In this document: piece after piece, positions 24,816 through 36,640 of the stretch
Layout of the letters: each line of letters starts with the position of its first letter
Numbering within the stretch: position 1 is the first letter of the stretch
Source of the DNA: Phorcus lineatus
Taxonomy: Eukaryota > Mollusca > Gastropoda > Trochida > Trochidae
Reading direction: 5' to 3'
NCBI GenBank assembly: GCA_921293015.1
Contig: OV121088.1
Location: 21,551,645-21,615,644 of the forward strand
DNA length: 64,000 bases
Program-made: the position numbers and the translations under genes
The notes under the pieces: generated by a model
What the model saw: only the letters and a program-made list of their open reading frames with translations
Databases searched by the model: none
What the model was told of the DNA's origin: nothing

Positions 24816-26021
24816 CTGTGTTAGACCGGGCATCCTACAGAGTGAGAGCACTGTCAACCTTCGTCAACTACTGTCAAGCTGACAACGTTCTTGGCCAACG
24901 CTTTGCTGTCAGCTGGTTTATAAAACGTCTAGATATCAGTACCCTGATGCTAAACGCGGTTATTTTTTAGTGGGTCTTGTTTTTGGATTACCCTGTACTT
25001 GTGTACAACAATGTTTTATGGTCAAAGACTAAGAAAGGGTTTGACGTTACTCTCGTACTTATTGCAGATTTACAACAATGATAGCAGGTCAATAGGTTAA
25101 TGTATTACTGATATTAGAGAGCCAAGGAATTACTGAATTGTTAAAAATGTGCTTGGTTGTCTTATTATTCTTTGAAATGTTTTATTCATAGCGATTCCAA
25201 GCATATTATGTGTAGTGCTGATAGGGGACAAGCCATAAATTTCAAATGATGTGGGAAGAGTGTTGATTTTCAGAGCGCTTCTTCGTGGCATATAGTGAAT
25301 TAAGGTTTCCTCAACCGCACGTTAACGCAGTCTTTTAGTTTCAAGTTGAACCTTAAAATTTAGTTTCAAGTTGAACCTTAAAATTTCCGTCTAAATGCTG
25401 CATGCAGTTCGCTCACAACTAAATGAAAATGTCGATGACTGATATAAAGTTTATGGTTAATAAATCATATACTTTGTATGATTATTCGTGAATATCTTTC
25501 ATTTTCGTAATGTTGACCATAATAAGTATGAAATTACAGAGCAAAAGGGTGAGGTACAACGTTCGCCCATCAAATAAAACAATCTACGCCAACGGTTGAA
25601 ACATGCAAGTGAGTGGGTATGATGAATCGAAGTATCCGTAAAATGTTTCTTATTTGCTTCACTCTACCTCTTAGGTGTACAACGCAACACACAAGATAAA
25701 CGGTATTTTCCTGACATTTCCTATGCAGCAAAATGTGAATATTCTCATTCAAATTGTACCAGAAATCACCTGAAAGGCTGATGTTTAACGTATTATCACA
25801 TTGAAACTTTCATAAATGAAGTATACATATTTCTCTTCTATCTCTCCTGTGCAAGATGCAGAAGTAGTTTAACGTTGTGTTTAATACAATCTTGATTTAA
25901 CTTAATATATAACTCTCTGATTTTATCATTTCCATGAAACAGTTTTAAATACTTTGAAACTTTCTGGTACTTTTGTATAGAAAATTGTTGAAAACAACAA
26001 GCTAACAGAAGCAAGTCATAT
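24816..26021. other. Unannotated DNA with 24-bp duplication
   Basis: No gene is recognised. A 24-bp unit, TAGTTTCAAGTTGAACCTTA plus four bases, is repeated twice in tandem at 25336-25384. Confidence 0.5.
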
Positions 26022-26720
26022 TAACGAGGGGAAGTCAATAAGTTCATAGGAATGAGTATTGATACACCCCTGAAGACATTATCGTTGATGTCATTATTGA
26101 GATATGCCAACTGACGATAGTTTATAGACATAAGCAACGCTTCCCGATCATTTACTTAAAATTTACAGCTTGTTGAACACAGGTACCCTCCTGTAATCAT
26201 TGAAAGTTCTAAAACTGAGCATCTTGCGCATATAAAGTTTCTCTTGAAAGAAGGGGTGAATACGATCGAAAAACATAAACGTATTACCAATGTGCATAGG
26301 AAAAAAGCCCCTCAATATTCTGCCGTTGCAAAATGAGTTTAAGCGGGATCGCAGCTCCTTGGACGATGACCCACGGTCTGGTAGACCTGTTGAAGCCATT
26401 ACAGATGATGATTGCACGGGTCCAGGGCTTAATTATGTCCGATCGAAGAATAAAGATGGACGAGATATCTTCAGAGTGTGGCATTTCTCATGGAAGTGTT
26501 TGCACCAAAATTCATACGCACTTGCACATGTTCAAGGTGTCTGCAAGATGGATGCCACGAAACCAGAAATAAAAAGATCGACCTCAGAGAGTTGAATCCA
26601 GTCGTGAGCTCTATAATACCACACTACTACACATACTACAATAACAGGAGCCTACTATGCTGACTTGTTGGAGCACCTGAGAGCGGCGATTACGAAGAAC
26701 TGGCGTGGCATATCGACTGC
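26022..26720 (+). pseudogene. Mariner transposase relic, copy 2
   Basis: The same family as copy 1, starting TAACGAGGGGAAGTCAATAA. It reads IKFLLKEGVNTIEKHKRIT, SSLDDDPRSGRPVEAITDDD, MSDRRIKMDEISSECGIS and HLHMFKVSARWMPRN. After an internal deletion near 26590-26645 the later segment YYADLLEHLRAAITKNWRG appears. The part with the first catalytic aspartate (DETW), which copy 1 keeps, is lost. No 3' terminal repeat was found. Nearby antisense open frames are shadows. Confidence 0.85.
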
Positions 26721-26927
26721 TATTATGTTATGTTTGTTCTAGATATTAAGTTTCAATTAGCTAAACCTTAAAAAAAGAAAAAGAAAGCAGAGACGGACAG
26801 ACGACAACAACTTCGTTGTGGCACCTGAAAATAACGAAGGTGTATTTACTAGTACTTCAGAGTTTTTCTTGATCATTATATAACTTGTCCGTATTACCAG
26901 AAAAATGTATGTATATATGGGAATACT

Positions 26928-27336
26928 TTTAAGGCAGTCCAGTTTCAGGGAATACTTTTAAGGGTGTCCGGTGTTTTTGAATACATTTAAGGGAATTCAG
27001 CGTCTGGAAATATTTTCAATAAAGTCCAGTGTCTGGGAATACGTTTAAGGCAGTCCAGTGTCTGAGTAACTTTCAATGAAGTCCAGTGTCTGGGAATACT
27101 TTTAAGGGAGTCCAGTGTCTGGGTAACTTTCAATAAAGTCCAGTGTCTCTGAATACATTTAAGGGAGTCCAGTGTCTGAGTAACTTTCTATAAAATCCAG
27201 TGTCTGGGAATACTTTTAGGGCAGTCCAGTGTCTGAGTAACTTTCAGTAAAGTCCAGTGTCGGTGAATACTTTTACGGAGGGGGTGTCGAGGAATACTTT
27301 TAAATGGAGTCCAGTGTTAAGGAAAGATTTCAAAGC
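26928..27336. repeat. Degenerate minisatellite, GTCCAGTGTCTG type
   Basis: About fourteen variants of a 28-30 bp unit follow one another, each holding AGTCCAGTGTCTG and then either GGAATACTTTTAAGG or GTAACTTTCAATAA. The two variants alternate in the middle of the array, giving a higher-order period near 57-60 bp. Edges are decayed. No long open frame crosses it. Confidence 0.9.
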
Positions 27337-30218
27337 TCTTACGCGTATGTGTGGGAAAATATTTAGACACTTACTGAGAGATATACCAAAATGTTGATTA
27401 GCATCATCTTATGTAGAGCAATCTTTGAATTATAGAACAATTGTCAGTCATAAACAGGATTGTTTCAAACTTTCTAATGTGTATAGAGTTATTGGTTAAC
27501 GTTAATAACCTTAATATGTGCTTATAACTGAACTGGGTTTTTTCTATTTTCGCCCCTAGCAATGGAAGGTTTTTTAATTGAGATAATGAAGATTGAGCTA
27601 GATTCTAACCGTTAGAGAAGTTCAGTTTCAGTGCTGTGGAGCTGTCGATAGGCTGTTTGCAACTGGAATTTGTCAACAAGATTGTTATTTGATAGGTGAG
27701 ATTCAAGGCCAATATTGATAGCTTTCTCAATCAATAAGAAATGAGAACTACTAAGTGAAACTTCTTGAAGTCAATTTATCAAGATTTTTCGTTTTTAAGA
27801 GAAGTTTCACAACAGCACTGCGAAAACTCTTCCTTAAATGTATTCACCAATGTAGAAAGAATTTCGTCCAGGCTTTCTTATTACTGACGGACAAAAGGAG
27901 GTGCGTCCCTTTTGGCAGAGTAACACCTGATTACCCTTTGTCTTGTTCACTGCTGCAATGTTTTTGGTGTTACCCAATATTAAAAAGATGTTCTTGTTGG
28001 CTAAGGAGATCACATTCTTCATCTTATGAAACCATCCCTCAGTAAAGTCGTTCTAAGTCAAACATTACCAGATGTTAAAAACTGTTAGACAAGGGAGTAA
28101 GTTAACCCCATTCTGAAATGATAATTTGCAACCCTAACTAACAGGTTAACTTTAAATATAACGAGAAAGCACATTGGTGTACCATTGCGTTAAAGTTTAA
28201 CAAAACAATTCCTAAAAGAAACTAATATTAAAAGTTCCAAATTTTAGAATACATTGCTTCACATATCCTTCATTTAACTAGCGTTTACAGGCTTTACCAC
28301 ACCATCCAATTTGAAGCACTCATAAAATATTTTCTTGATCACGTATAGTTAGCTACACGGATTATCATCATCAACTGTACCAACTATATAAAGTAATTCT
28401 CAACGATATTTTCTTGTTAAGGTATAGTTTCAATCCGAACCTATAAGAAAATGTGTATGATCACTGTTTAAAATGTTTAGAAAGGACGTTTGGGTTTAAA
28501 TGTTTGAAACATAATGGGGCAATAAAGATATCAACAACATTTAATTGATTAAATGTTTTAAAACTTTTTTACATGGGAAACCTGCTTGTATTCAGTTGTC
28601 TTAAACGATCTGAATTTATAAACAATGTCTTAGATGTAGGTACAACTTATCTTCGAAGTTCTTTAAAGATAATAAGATGTCTGAGGCTAAATTTCACTAA
28701 CAATTATTATATATAAATAACGACAAAAATAAAAAAAGTGAAATACGGAATGAATCAGGATTATCACACCTATGTTGAAAAATATGACAGGCATCATCGT
28801 TTACGAGCAGTTGTTTGACATCCGAGTCATGTGACTTTGAACCAATGACCAGGTCACGTGATTCTCAAACACAAATCCAGGGTTATGGCACTTTGAATGT
28901 CATGTTTACTGACATCATTCATACAAATATTACCCATATGGGCGAGGAGACACAGGAAGATATTTTTTTGATATCCGCACATGTGCTCTTGAGTGATTCT
29001 CGGCGTTGATTGGTCGGTTACCCTGAGAATGAAATACGATTGGTTGACGGGGCTATTTTCACGTTTCATTGATAAATAGAACGTGCCGAACACATGCATC
29101 GCCTTCCAAAGAAAAGCGTTGATAGGTGAACATTCTTATACTTTTATTACAAGCTAAAATTCTTATTACATAATTTGACACTTCATCAAAGTGTTTCGCT
29201 ATGACTGTAATTTACAAGAATTATAATTTTTCCCAAGCAAAATACTTGAAAATAGGCGTCGCGTTTCTAAACTAACATGGCTGCCGTAAAAAATATTCAT
29301 GAAAACATCAAAACATAATGTAAAGATTAACGATACGTTAATGATAACTTAGAATTAATCATCATCATTTCACAACAACAAAAAATCACATGGAGCCAAC
29401 GATTGTTCAAACCATACACTATTGTCGGTGCAAAAACGTGCAGGTCTGACGAACTCGATCCAGTTCGAACACGCTCGCACCAAACAAACCTTTGCACAAT
29501 GGCGTCCTCTCCCACGCAGTATGCAGCTGTATAAAGAACTCATACAAATCGAGAAACCCTTCGTACAAATTTTTGGGCAAACGTTTCGTTGTTGTAATTG
29601 TGTATTTAATTAGTTTAACAAAGGTTCATCGACTACACGTTAAGTAATCCGATACGAGTTATCGTTCTTGATACTGGCAACAAGACGTGATTGAAAGCAA
29701 CTTCCAAGAGAAGAATGTTGTTCAAACTTCAGATTAGTTGACAATATTGACATACAAACGCGTTTCGATGCTTTCATTATATATTTCTCTTCAAGATATT
29801 GCCACTTTTATCTGTTGAAACGTGAAAAAATTGACAGGTTTTTCCAATTTTCGTTTCAACACTGTGCGTTCAGCCACTCGCTCGTTAGTAAGTAGGTAGT
29901 GACGACGACACACATTCACATTAGCATATTCGTGCGATAGCTTCTAAGAGTATTTTTGTTATGATCTTAATGTGTCTCAAATATGAAAATCATGTTATGT
30001 ATTACTTGGGGACCAAACTGTCGTCAGTTTCATATGGCCTTTTTAAACAGAAGTACATTGCGTAGCGCTGTTGACTAATTTACTTCCTGAGATGTTTGGT
30101 TTTTACACGCGTATGAATACGGATCAGCTGATCAATGTCACTACCGTAGTATTGCCGTCTCTTAATGACAAGGATTTTCAGTCGTAATTGGTTATTTTAT
30201 TTGCATATGGGTAATATA
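27337..30218. other. Unannotated DNA
   Basis: No gene is firmly recognised. Two GATTGG (inverted CCAAT) sites occur at about 29008 and 29039, but no exon can be attached to them. Open frames at 27755, 28815 and 29327-29613 carry no motif. Confidence 0.4.
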
Positions 30219-30364
30219 TAGAATAACCAACTCGGTACGAGTGATTACGGGAAATATCCACTCGTAGAAATAATGTTCAGTCGCTCGCCAAGGCTCGCAA
30301 CTGTGAACATTATTTCAACTCGTGGATATTTCCCGTAATCACTCGTACCTCGTTGGTTATTCTC
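30219..30364. mobile_element. Foldback MITE, near-perfect palindrome
   Basis: The 146-bp unit reads GAATAACCAACTCGGTACGA at the left and its near-exact reverse complement at the right, TCGTACCTCGTTGGTTATTC. The arms are about 60-70 bp, with few mismatches and only a short spacer near 30285-30300. A transcript would fold into one long hairpin. The TAATCRCTCGTACCTCG text also resembles the terminal repeat of the element at 49512-50624, so the two may be distant relatives. No flanking duplication was clear. Confidence 0.8.
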
Positions 30365-32204
30365 TAAATATTTTATGTAATTACAGTTCAAAAGTTGATA
30401 CATTTCTTTGCTGATGAGTTTATTTCAGACTGTCGTCACTAAACAGTCCTGAAGCTCTACTCTAGAAAAAGAAAAAAGAATTGCACTTAATCTTTGATTT
30501 TAGACAATCTCAGCATCGGATAAGACACAAGAATACAATACGTGTTCAATACATAACACTGTGACATGAACATACTTACAAAAAACACAGCAGTTTGCAA
30601 TAACCGGTTAACTTTCCAAATGAGTCACGTCAGAATCGAAAACAAATTTATTAAACTGTCATAAACTCACGTATAAAAGAAACGTCCCCGAAGAATTTTT
30701 AAAACATTAAATCAAAACAATTTTTTTATTTTGAATAGTGATAATCAAAGTTCTTGTTCAACTTTATTTTAATTGATGAGTTAACATCGAGATAGGGCTT
30801 GCTGAAACTTTTATAGGCTACGTTACCAGATATTGTCCGACATTGATGCGTGCTTTCATACGATGTTGTAATAAGTAACTAACAACAAACCAGATCAAGT
30901 GATTCTGTATACGTTGCAAAAAGTCACGGTCAACGGAAGTGACTGACACTGTTTGGTGCGATGTCCTGGGTTGAAGAAAAGAGGCTTTATCAACACCTTG
31001 CTTTCCTTTAGGTACATCGCTTGTAGACACAACAACCCTGTGCATTTGGAACATGCCTTGGAACAAGTGGCGATTTCGTTACCAATTACTTTGCTTCAAC
31101 TAACGAAACAAATTAACCCAAGCCAGTTTACGGCGTTGATTTTAAAGCGTCAACATATTACCCTCGAACAGTTGCTAGATGCGGATTCCACGTGCAAGAA
31201 CACGTCTGTAGCACAATCAGCACACTTCGTAGATTCAACAAAAGCACGTAGGAGTTTTCTGGTCGGAAGACCGGCTTTAATGATGATAACAATCTGGGAT
31301 AATGATGATAACAATATGGGAGGTTTCTTCTTCTCCAGGCCCGTGGTCGTAGATCGTCTTGACTCTAGCTGTACTGGGGTGGTTCTCCTCTACTATGGCA
31401 ATCGTGGTTATTTATACATGAACATATTCAGTAGCTAACAACAGTAGGTGTTGAAATCACTTATCACTCTGACAACTTATCAGCTTGTTGATTATCACTT
31501 AAGCTGCTTTGGTAAATGGGATTTGTAGCCATAACATGACTATGTTACACGTCTGCTTACTTTCAAAACATATACACTGTTGATGAGGTCATGGAGAGGA
31601 ATCAACTTCTCTTTTGGTGGATCCGTAAATGCTTACGTTTCTTAGAGAAGATGACTTTTGGTTTAACGTTTGTCTGTAGCATGTATTTGAAACTCGTTCT
31701 TTTAGCGCAGCCATTGGTTCTTTCATCATGAGTATTTCCAGCCTAGAGATGCTTTGTTTTCGTGCCACAAGTGTTAAGAAGGGCATGGTGTTTCTTCTTA
31801 ACGGGCGTATGTGATGTTTTATGCACTAATTTCATACCGTACTTGTTTCACACATTCGAGAATTTTGATGTACAAAGCATTTTCATCGTTAAAACTCCTC
31901 AGGTCCTCAATGAAGGAGGAACTAAAACCTCAAAATTGGTTATGTCATGTTGCCAGTGGTAGTGGTAGAGTTGGTAAAGATAATTAGCTTCTCTCAGGAC
32001 GTTGATGATGGTTATTTAACTGAGGGGATTGATTATATGGCTTTACCGTCTCAAGGGATGCGCTAGATGAGGGACAAGTAGCATGAGGGATTTAGGAAAG
32101 AGGAATCCTCGTACAACGTCCCCCAAAGTAGGTATGGGTGGGCTATTCGGCCTAGGCAGTTGTACTCCCCGTAGCTTGATTTCCTATTGGGAAGGGTAGC
32201 GGAG
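30365..32204. other. Unannotated DNA
   Basis: No gene is recognised. Open frames at 30953-31438 (161 residues, plus) and 31589-31786 (minus) have no motif I know. A 22-bp tandem duplication containing TGATGATAACAAT lies near 31278-31322. Confidence 0.4.
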
Positions 32205-33616
32205 GCAGAAATCAGATTGACTCTCTGGTTGCTCCTGATGAAACATCTTTACAGCAAATGTTAAACTATGTGTCCAGCTGGTGTTCACGGTGGCGTTTGA
32301 TGATAAATGCTAAGAAAACAAAAGTTGTCCATTTTCGTACGCCTCGTACAATCAGGTCTAATTATGTTTTTGCTGTTGGCAATGATGTGATAGATTATAG
32401 TAGTGTATATAAATACCTTGGAATTTGGTTTCATGAACATTTAGATTTGAATTTTACTGTTAAAGAAATTGCTAAATCTGCTAGTCTGGGTGTTATCATT
32501 TGTAAGTTTAAGGCTCTTGGTGGCCTAGACTATTCTGTTTTTAATACATTGTATGATAATTTAGTACAACCTATATTATCTTATGGGTCTGCTATTTGGG
32601 GCTATCGTCAGTTTAGTTGTATTGATGCAGTCCAAAATAGAGCTTGTAGATTTTTTTTAGGTGTAGGTTCCAAGACCCCTAATTTAGCAGTAAGAGGCGA
32701 TATGGGCTGGACATCAATCTTAACTAAACAGAGAATAGAAATTATTCGATTTTAGCGCAGAATTCAAGGTATTAGTATTGATCCCAATAGACTTATAAGT
32801 AGAATATTTAAGTGGTCATTTAGATTTAGAAAATCCTGGAATATTAATGTATTTTCTCTTCTGTCTTCATTAAATTTCCCTATCCCGGATATATGAAATA
32901 TTTCTAACATTGACTTTAACATTTCTAAACAGTGGTTAATTTCTTTGGATTATTATGATTGGTTGAAAGATATTTGGAACGACAAGGGTCTTTTAAATGG
33001 TAAAAAGCTTCGTACATATCGATTATTCAAAACTGATCTCAATACAGAAAGCTATGTACTTTCTATTAAAAACAGGAAAATTCGTAGTGTTTACAGTAAA
33101 TTTCGTTGTGGTGTTTTACCTTTGCATATTGAGGTTGGCAGATTTTCAAAACCAGTTACCCCTCTATCTGATAGAATTTGTAAATACTGTGACTTAAACA
33201 CCATCGAAGACGAAACTCATTTTTTGATTAATTGTAAGTTTTATTCTGATTTAAGATATGATTTTTGGAAAACAATAAGTGATGCAGATCCCTCTTTTTG
33301 TAATCGTTCACCAGTTGAACAGCTGTGTTATTTAGTTAATAGCCAGTTTGTTACTCCTCTCTCTGCACTAATTAATTTAATGTTTCAACGACGAAGAGAT
33401 TTCATACCACCATAATATTTTACCCCATTTATTGTACTTTTTATATACCATATTTTAATCTTTTATTGTAACACAATGTCAACTTGTGTCTCGTAGGCCG
33501 TTCGGCCGGATGTTGTTTTTTTTAAACATTTCTTATATTATGCAATATGATGTAAAACAACATGTGACACATAAATAAAATACATTTCTTCTTCTTCTTC
33601 TTCTTCTTCTTCTTCT
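32205..33616 (+). mobile_element. LINE 3' half, nearly open
   Basis: One frame runs from about 32210 to 33415, broken only by a TAG at 32753-32755 and a TGA near 32894. It begins just past the lost catalytic box (DSLVAPDETSLQQML) and continues through the thumb (YKYLGIWFHEHLDLNF), PILSYGSAIWGYRQFS, and RACRFFLGVGSKTPNLAV with GDMGW. It ends in a zinc knuckle, CKYCDLNTIEDETHFLINC. The 3' untranslated part has a GGCCGTTCGGCC palindrome near 33500 and finishes in a (TTC)n run, a common LINE tail form. It is the best-preserved LINE coding segment here. No target duplication was identified. Confidence 0.85.
33586..33616 (+). repeat. (TTC)n microsatellite, LINE tail
   Basis: About ten TTC units directly follow ATAAATAAAATACAT at the LINE 3' end, so this is most simply the element's own microsatellite tail. 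Confidence 0.9.
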
Positions 33617-33802
33617 GTAAATGCTTGTGTTTGGTTGTTATTTTGTTGTTTTAGTTACTAGGGAAGTCCTTTAATTGAAGAACTGTACTAGTTTTTCCTG
33701 TTAGCCTAAATTTTAAGAACTGTACAAGTTCTAATTGATTATTATTTGAGTCACATCTTCTTTCAGGATAATGGAGAATTTCGTGATTTCCAGGAGCAAC
33801 AC

Positions 33803-34259
33803 CATTCTCTCCCAACAGAGGTAGCTCCGTCATATATCTATACAACCTCTGTCTTAATTCGAAGGTTTCTTGTGCACGAAATGTAGAACGCTGATTGTAT
33901 GCAATCAAAGTTAGTTGTGCAATCAGTGACGCCGTTTCAAAAATTATCATTCAAATCGGCTAAGTTATTTTTCCGGAAGCTTTCCAAAAGCTTCACTGTA
34001 TTCGAATGGGCACCTTGCACTTTGAGTCGTTTTTACAGAACACAAACGCCTCATTATGGACTGTTTCATTGCACAGGCCTGTGTGACAGCAAATATGTTA
34101 TTCATGCATTCATTGTTTTCATTGGCTGAAATATAGCCAGGTAATTTAAGTTGCAAGTTTGTCCCGCTACGGGAAACTGCCGGAAGCCCGAGAAACCTTC
34201 ATATAAAGACAGAGTTTGTATAGGAATTTATGACGGAGCTACCTCTGTTGGGAGAGAAT
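33803..34259. mobile_element. 457-bp TIR element with 11-bp TSD
   Basis: The ends are inverted repeats beginning ATTCTCTCCCAACAGAGG. The first 31 bp are identical and similarity continues imperfectly to about 67 bp. An exact 11-bp duplication, GGAGCAACACC, flanks it at 33792-33802 and 34260-34270. The interior has no transposase; the open frames there are chance. Duplications of 8-11 bp are typical of Mutator-like elements, which is the likeliest group, but there is no coding proof. A solo end of the same family lies at 42560-42624. Confidence 0.9.
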
Positions 34260-34274
34260 GGAGCAACACCTGAG

Positions 34275-34510
34275 AGTACCGTGGCCAGGTGGGGGGAATG
34301 AGTTGCACAGTACCTGGCTGTGGTGTCACCTGGTGTTCCAAACTGCGGGCGTTCCTCAACCACTGGGCGAAGTTTCACCAGCGGACAGTCTCTATCTTCA
34401 CCTGCTCCCGATGCAGGCTGGGCTTGCGATCCAGATGCCTGAGACACATCCCTTCTCATGGATCTTTGCCGACTGTGGTTACAGCGTCGTCCGAACAGAG
34501 AGTTCCGTGA
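34275..34510 (+). CDS. C2H2 zinc-finger-like fragment
   Basis: The open frame ending at the TGA of 34510 contains CTVPGC, thirteen residues, then HWAKFH (C-x4-C-x13-H-x4-H). A second, weaker finger follows: CSRC, ten residues, HIPSH. Two consecutive matches to the C2H2 spacing support a real coding origin, either a host exon or a mobile-element protein. Upstream text after removal of the inserted element contains acceptor-like TTCTTTCAG (to 33768) and TTTCCAG (to 33791) sites. The first 11 bp next to the fragment are the target duplication of the 457-bp element. A competing open frame, 34258-34575, overlaps in another phase. Confidence 0.4.
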
Positions 34511-34575
34511 TCCAGGAATGTCAAACAACTAAACCTGATATCCCTTCAATGCTAGAAATACACATTCACGAATAA

Positions 34576-36627
34576 CCAAAATAAACAAAATAACTAACCT
34601 TTAGAGACAAGTTCCCAATCCAAAGATCCAAACAGTTCCAACATAAGAACCACAAATGCAAAAGGCAAAGATTAAGCACCTCCTGACGGAAATCTGAGGT
34701 GTAAACTCTAAAACTATATCTAACCTTACATCTACAAAGACAGAAGCCTAACAACATGAAAAGAGAGAGAAGAGTGGGCTCGGGACAGGCTATTGTTTTA
34801 TAATGCACAATGCAAAATGCTCGTGCAAAAGCTTAAGTGTGATTTTAAGGTAGGATAAGTGCGAAGTATGGCGCTTTAATCAGTAATCAAATAAGTTTGT
34901 CTCATTGTCTTCGTGGTGATGGAATATGAGCACAAAGTAGTTGTACAAATAACATTTTGGGAATTCTTAAAAAACAGTCCTATGTATGAATGTAAAATAA
35001 GAAATTTATTATATAAGCTGAATAATAACCAATACATTGTTTTGCAACTACAATATGAATGTGATGGTAATTTAAAGAAAAATATAAATATAAATGAAAA
35101 CATCGTATTCGCCAATGCGTACCTGATTGTGGCTCGGCAATGAAAGGCATTAGTACATTAATTATTCCCAGCGCAAGGAGAAGTGTTTGGAATCGCTTGA
35201 TGAAACTTTTTTACTTTTACCGATTCAGCCTTTATTTAAAACTCTTACGTAAGTCTCTCTATGTCTGCCTGGTCAAGATTAGATGTATTCTATGGCTAAT
35301 TTCCAATGAACAGCTCCTATTGCTTGTGCCGAGGTGGACGCGTCTGATAATACCAAACTGTTGTTTACAAACATGGCACTGTTCGCTCCCTTGCTTTTGC
35401 TGCGGTTATGTCAAGCCATTTCTATTGCTGACAAGTCGTCCACACAGCCGATGACTTCTGAAAGAATGTCGGTTAACTATCGTATAAAATAGTACTTGTT
35501 GTGTGTTGTTCTCATTTTTTGTCTATAGGCATATACGTCTTTTGAAAGCTATTTATAAGCGACACACGTGCCTGTGGTGCCACATGAAAAGTACAGGTGG
35601 GTTGTACAAGGGTTATGGTCCTTGTGTGCGCCAATGAATGGTTGGGCTGAGTAATGAGATGACCTTGTCCTCACAGGACAGACAGCAGCATCAAAAAGGC
35701 TTTATCAGCGCTCTGAGGTTAACCTCTGACAAAATAAGAAACACGAAAGCAGTTCCTGACAACCTTCAAAGACATTGTGCATTTATGAGTCAAATTTACA
35801 AGGAAACTAAGATATATGCAGGTGTTCTTAAATTCCGAAAACAATGAACAACGAATAGAAGATCAAACTTTTGTATGAAAACAAGTGTTTTGTAAAATAT
35901 CTATGAATATCAGGCGTTTTATGCGTCGACGTGACTCTTGTTAAATCGAACGCAACCTAGGAATCCGAGCTTTGTGAGTGTCCCAATCTCATTAAAATAA
36001 GATAACAATCGCTTATTTTATTGACATACCCCGGGTTCATCACCCTTTTAAGATCTCAGGCAATCACTTAAAAGATTATGTTCCCATGACCGGACATTAC
36101 CTTAATTTACTCCGTACACCATTAAATCACCCGTTAGCACAGCCTTCGCGATGTTGGAGAGCATATATGAAGTGCATTCAGTGTCATGTAGTGAGCCATA
36201 TGATTTGTCCTATGAAATAACGATCGTACACAATACTTTTGCAAACCGGCAAGCGGTGAGCGAGAGTCCAGATTGATATTTCACGTTCACCCTGAGGCAC
36301 GCGCTGTTGAGAGCTCACATACATTTACAAATTCTAAAGACATCGGTCACTGGTCTACATGTGCAGACTGTGCTATGTGCTGCTGTCTGTTCTGTTCAGG
36401 AGTATCGGTACAAGTTTTTATACAGTAAACAATGAGGGTTGGTCCTGCTTTTTAAAAATTACCTCGCTTTTACAAAACCAAAAACATATCAAACGTTTAA
36501 ATTTAAACCACTTTTTAAAGGCAGCCATATTACACATTTATGAATTCTTGTGAAAACCAAATTAGGAAACTTATATAATAAAATACTGACAACTGATTAT
36601 TTGCATGGACAGAGATGACAATTGACT
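34576..36627. other. Unannotated DNA
   Basis: No gene, RNA or repeat was recognised. Open frames at 34913, 35140 and 35638 show no domain. Confidence 0.4.
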
Positions 36628-36640
36628 TGTTCATATTGAG

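Noticed and set aside
29000..29060. Pair of inverted CCAAT boxes as a promoter
   Set aside because: Two GATTGG words in 50 bp are not enough without an exon, TATA box or initiator in the right position.
30818..31438. 161-residue plus frame and antiparallel 82-residue frame
   Set aside because: No family motif, mutually antisense, no splice context; not better than chance in long non-coding DNA.
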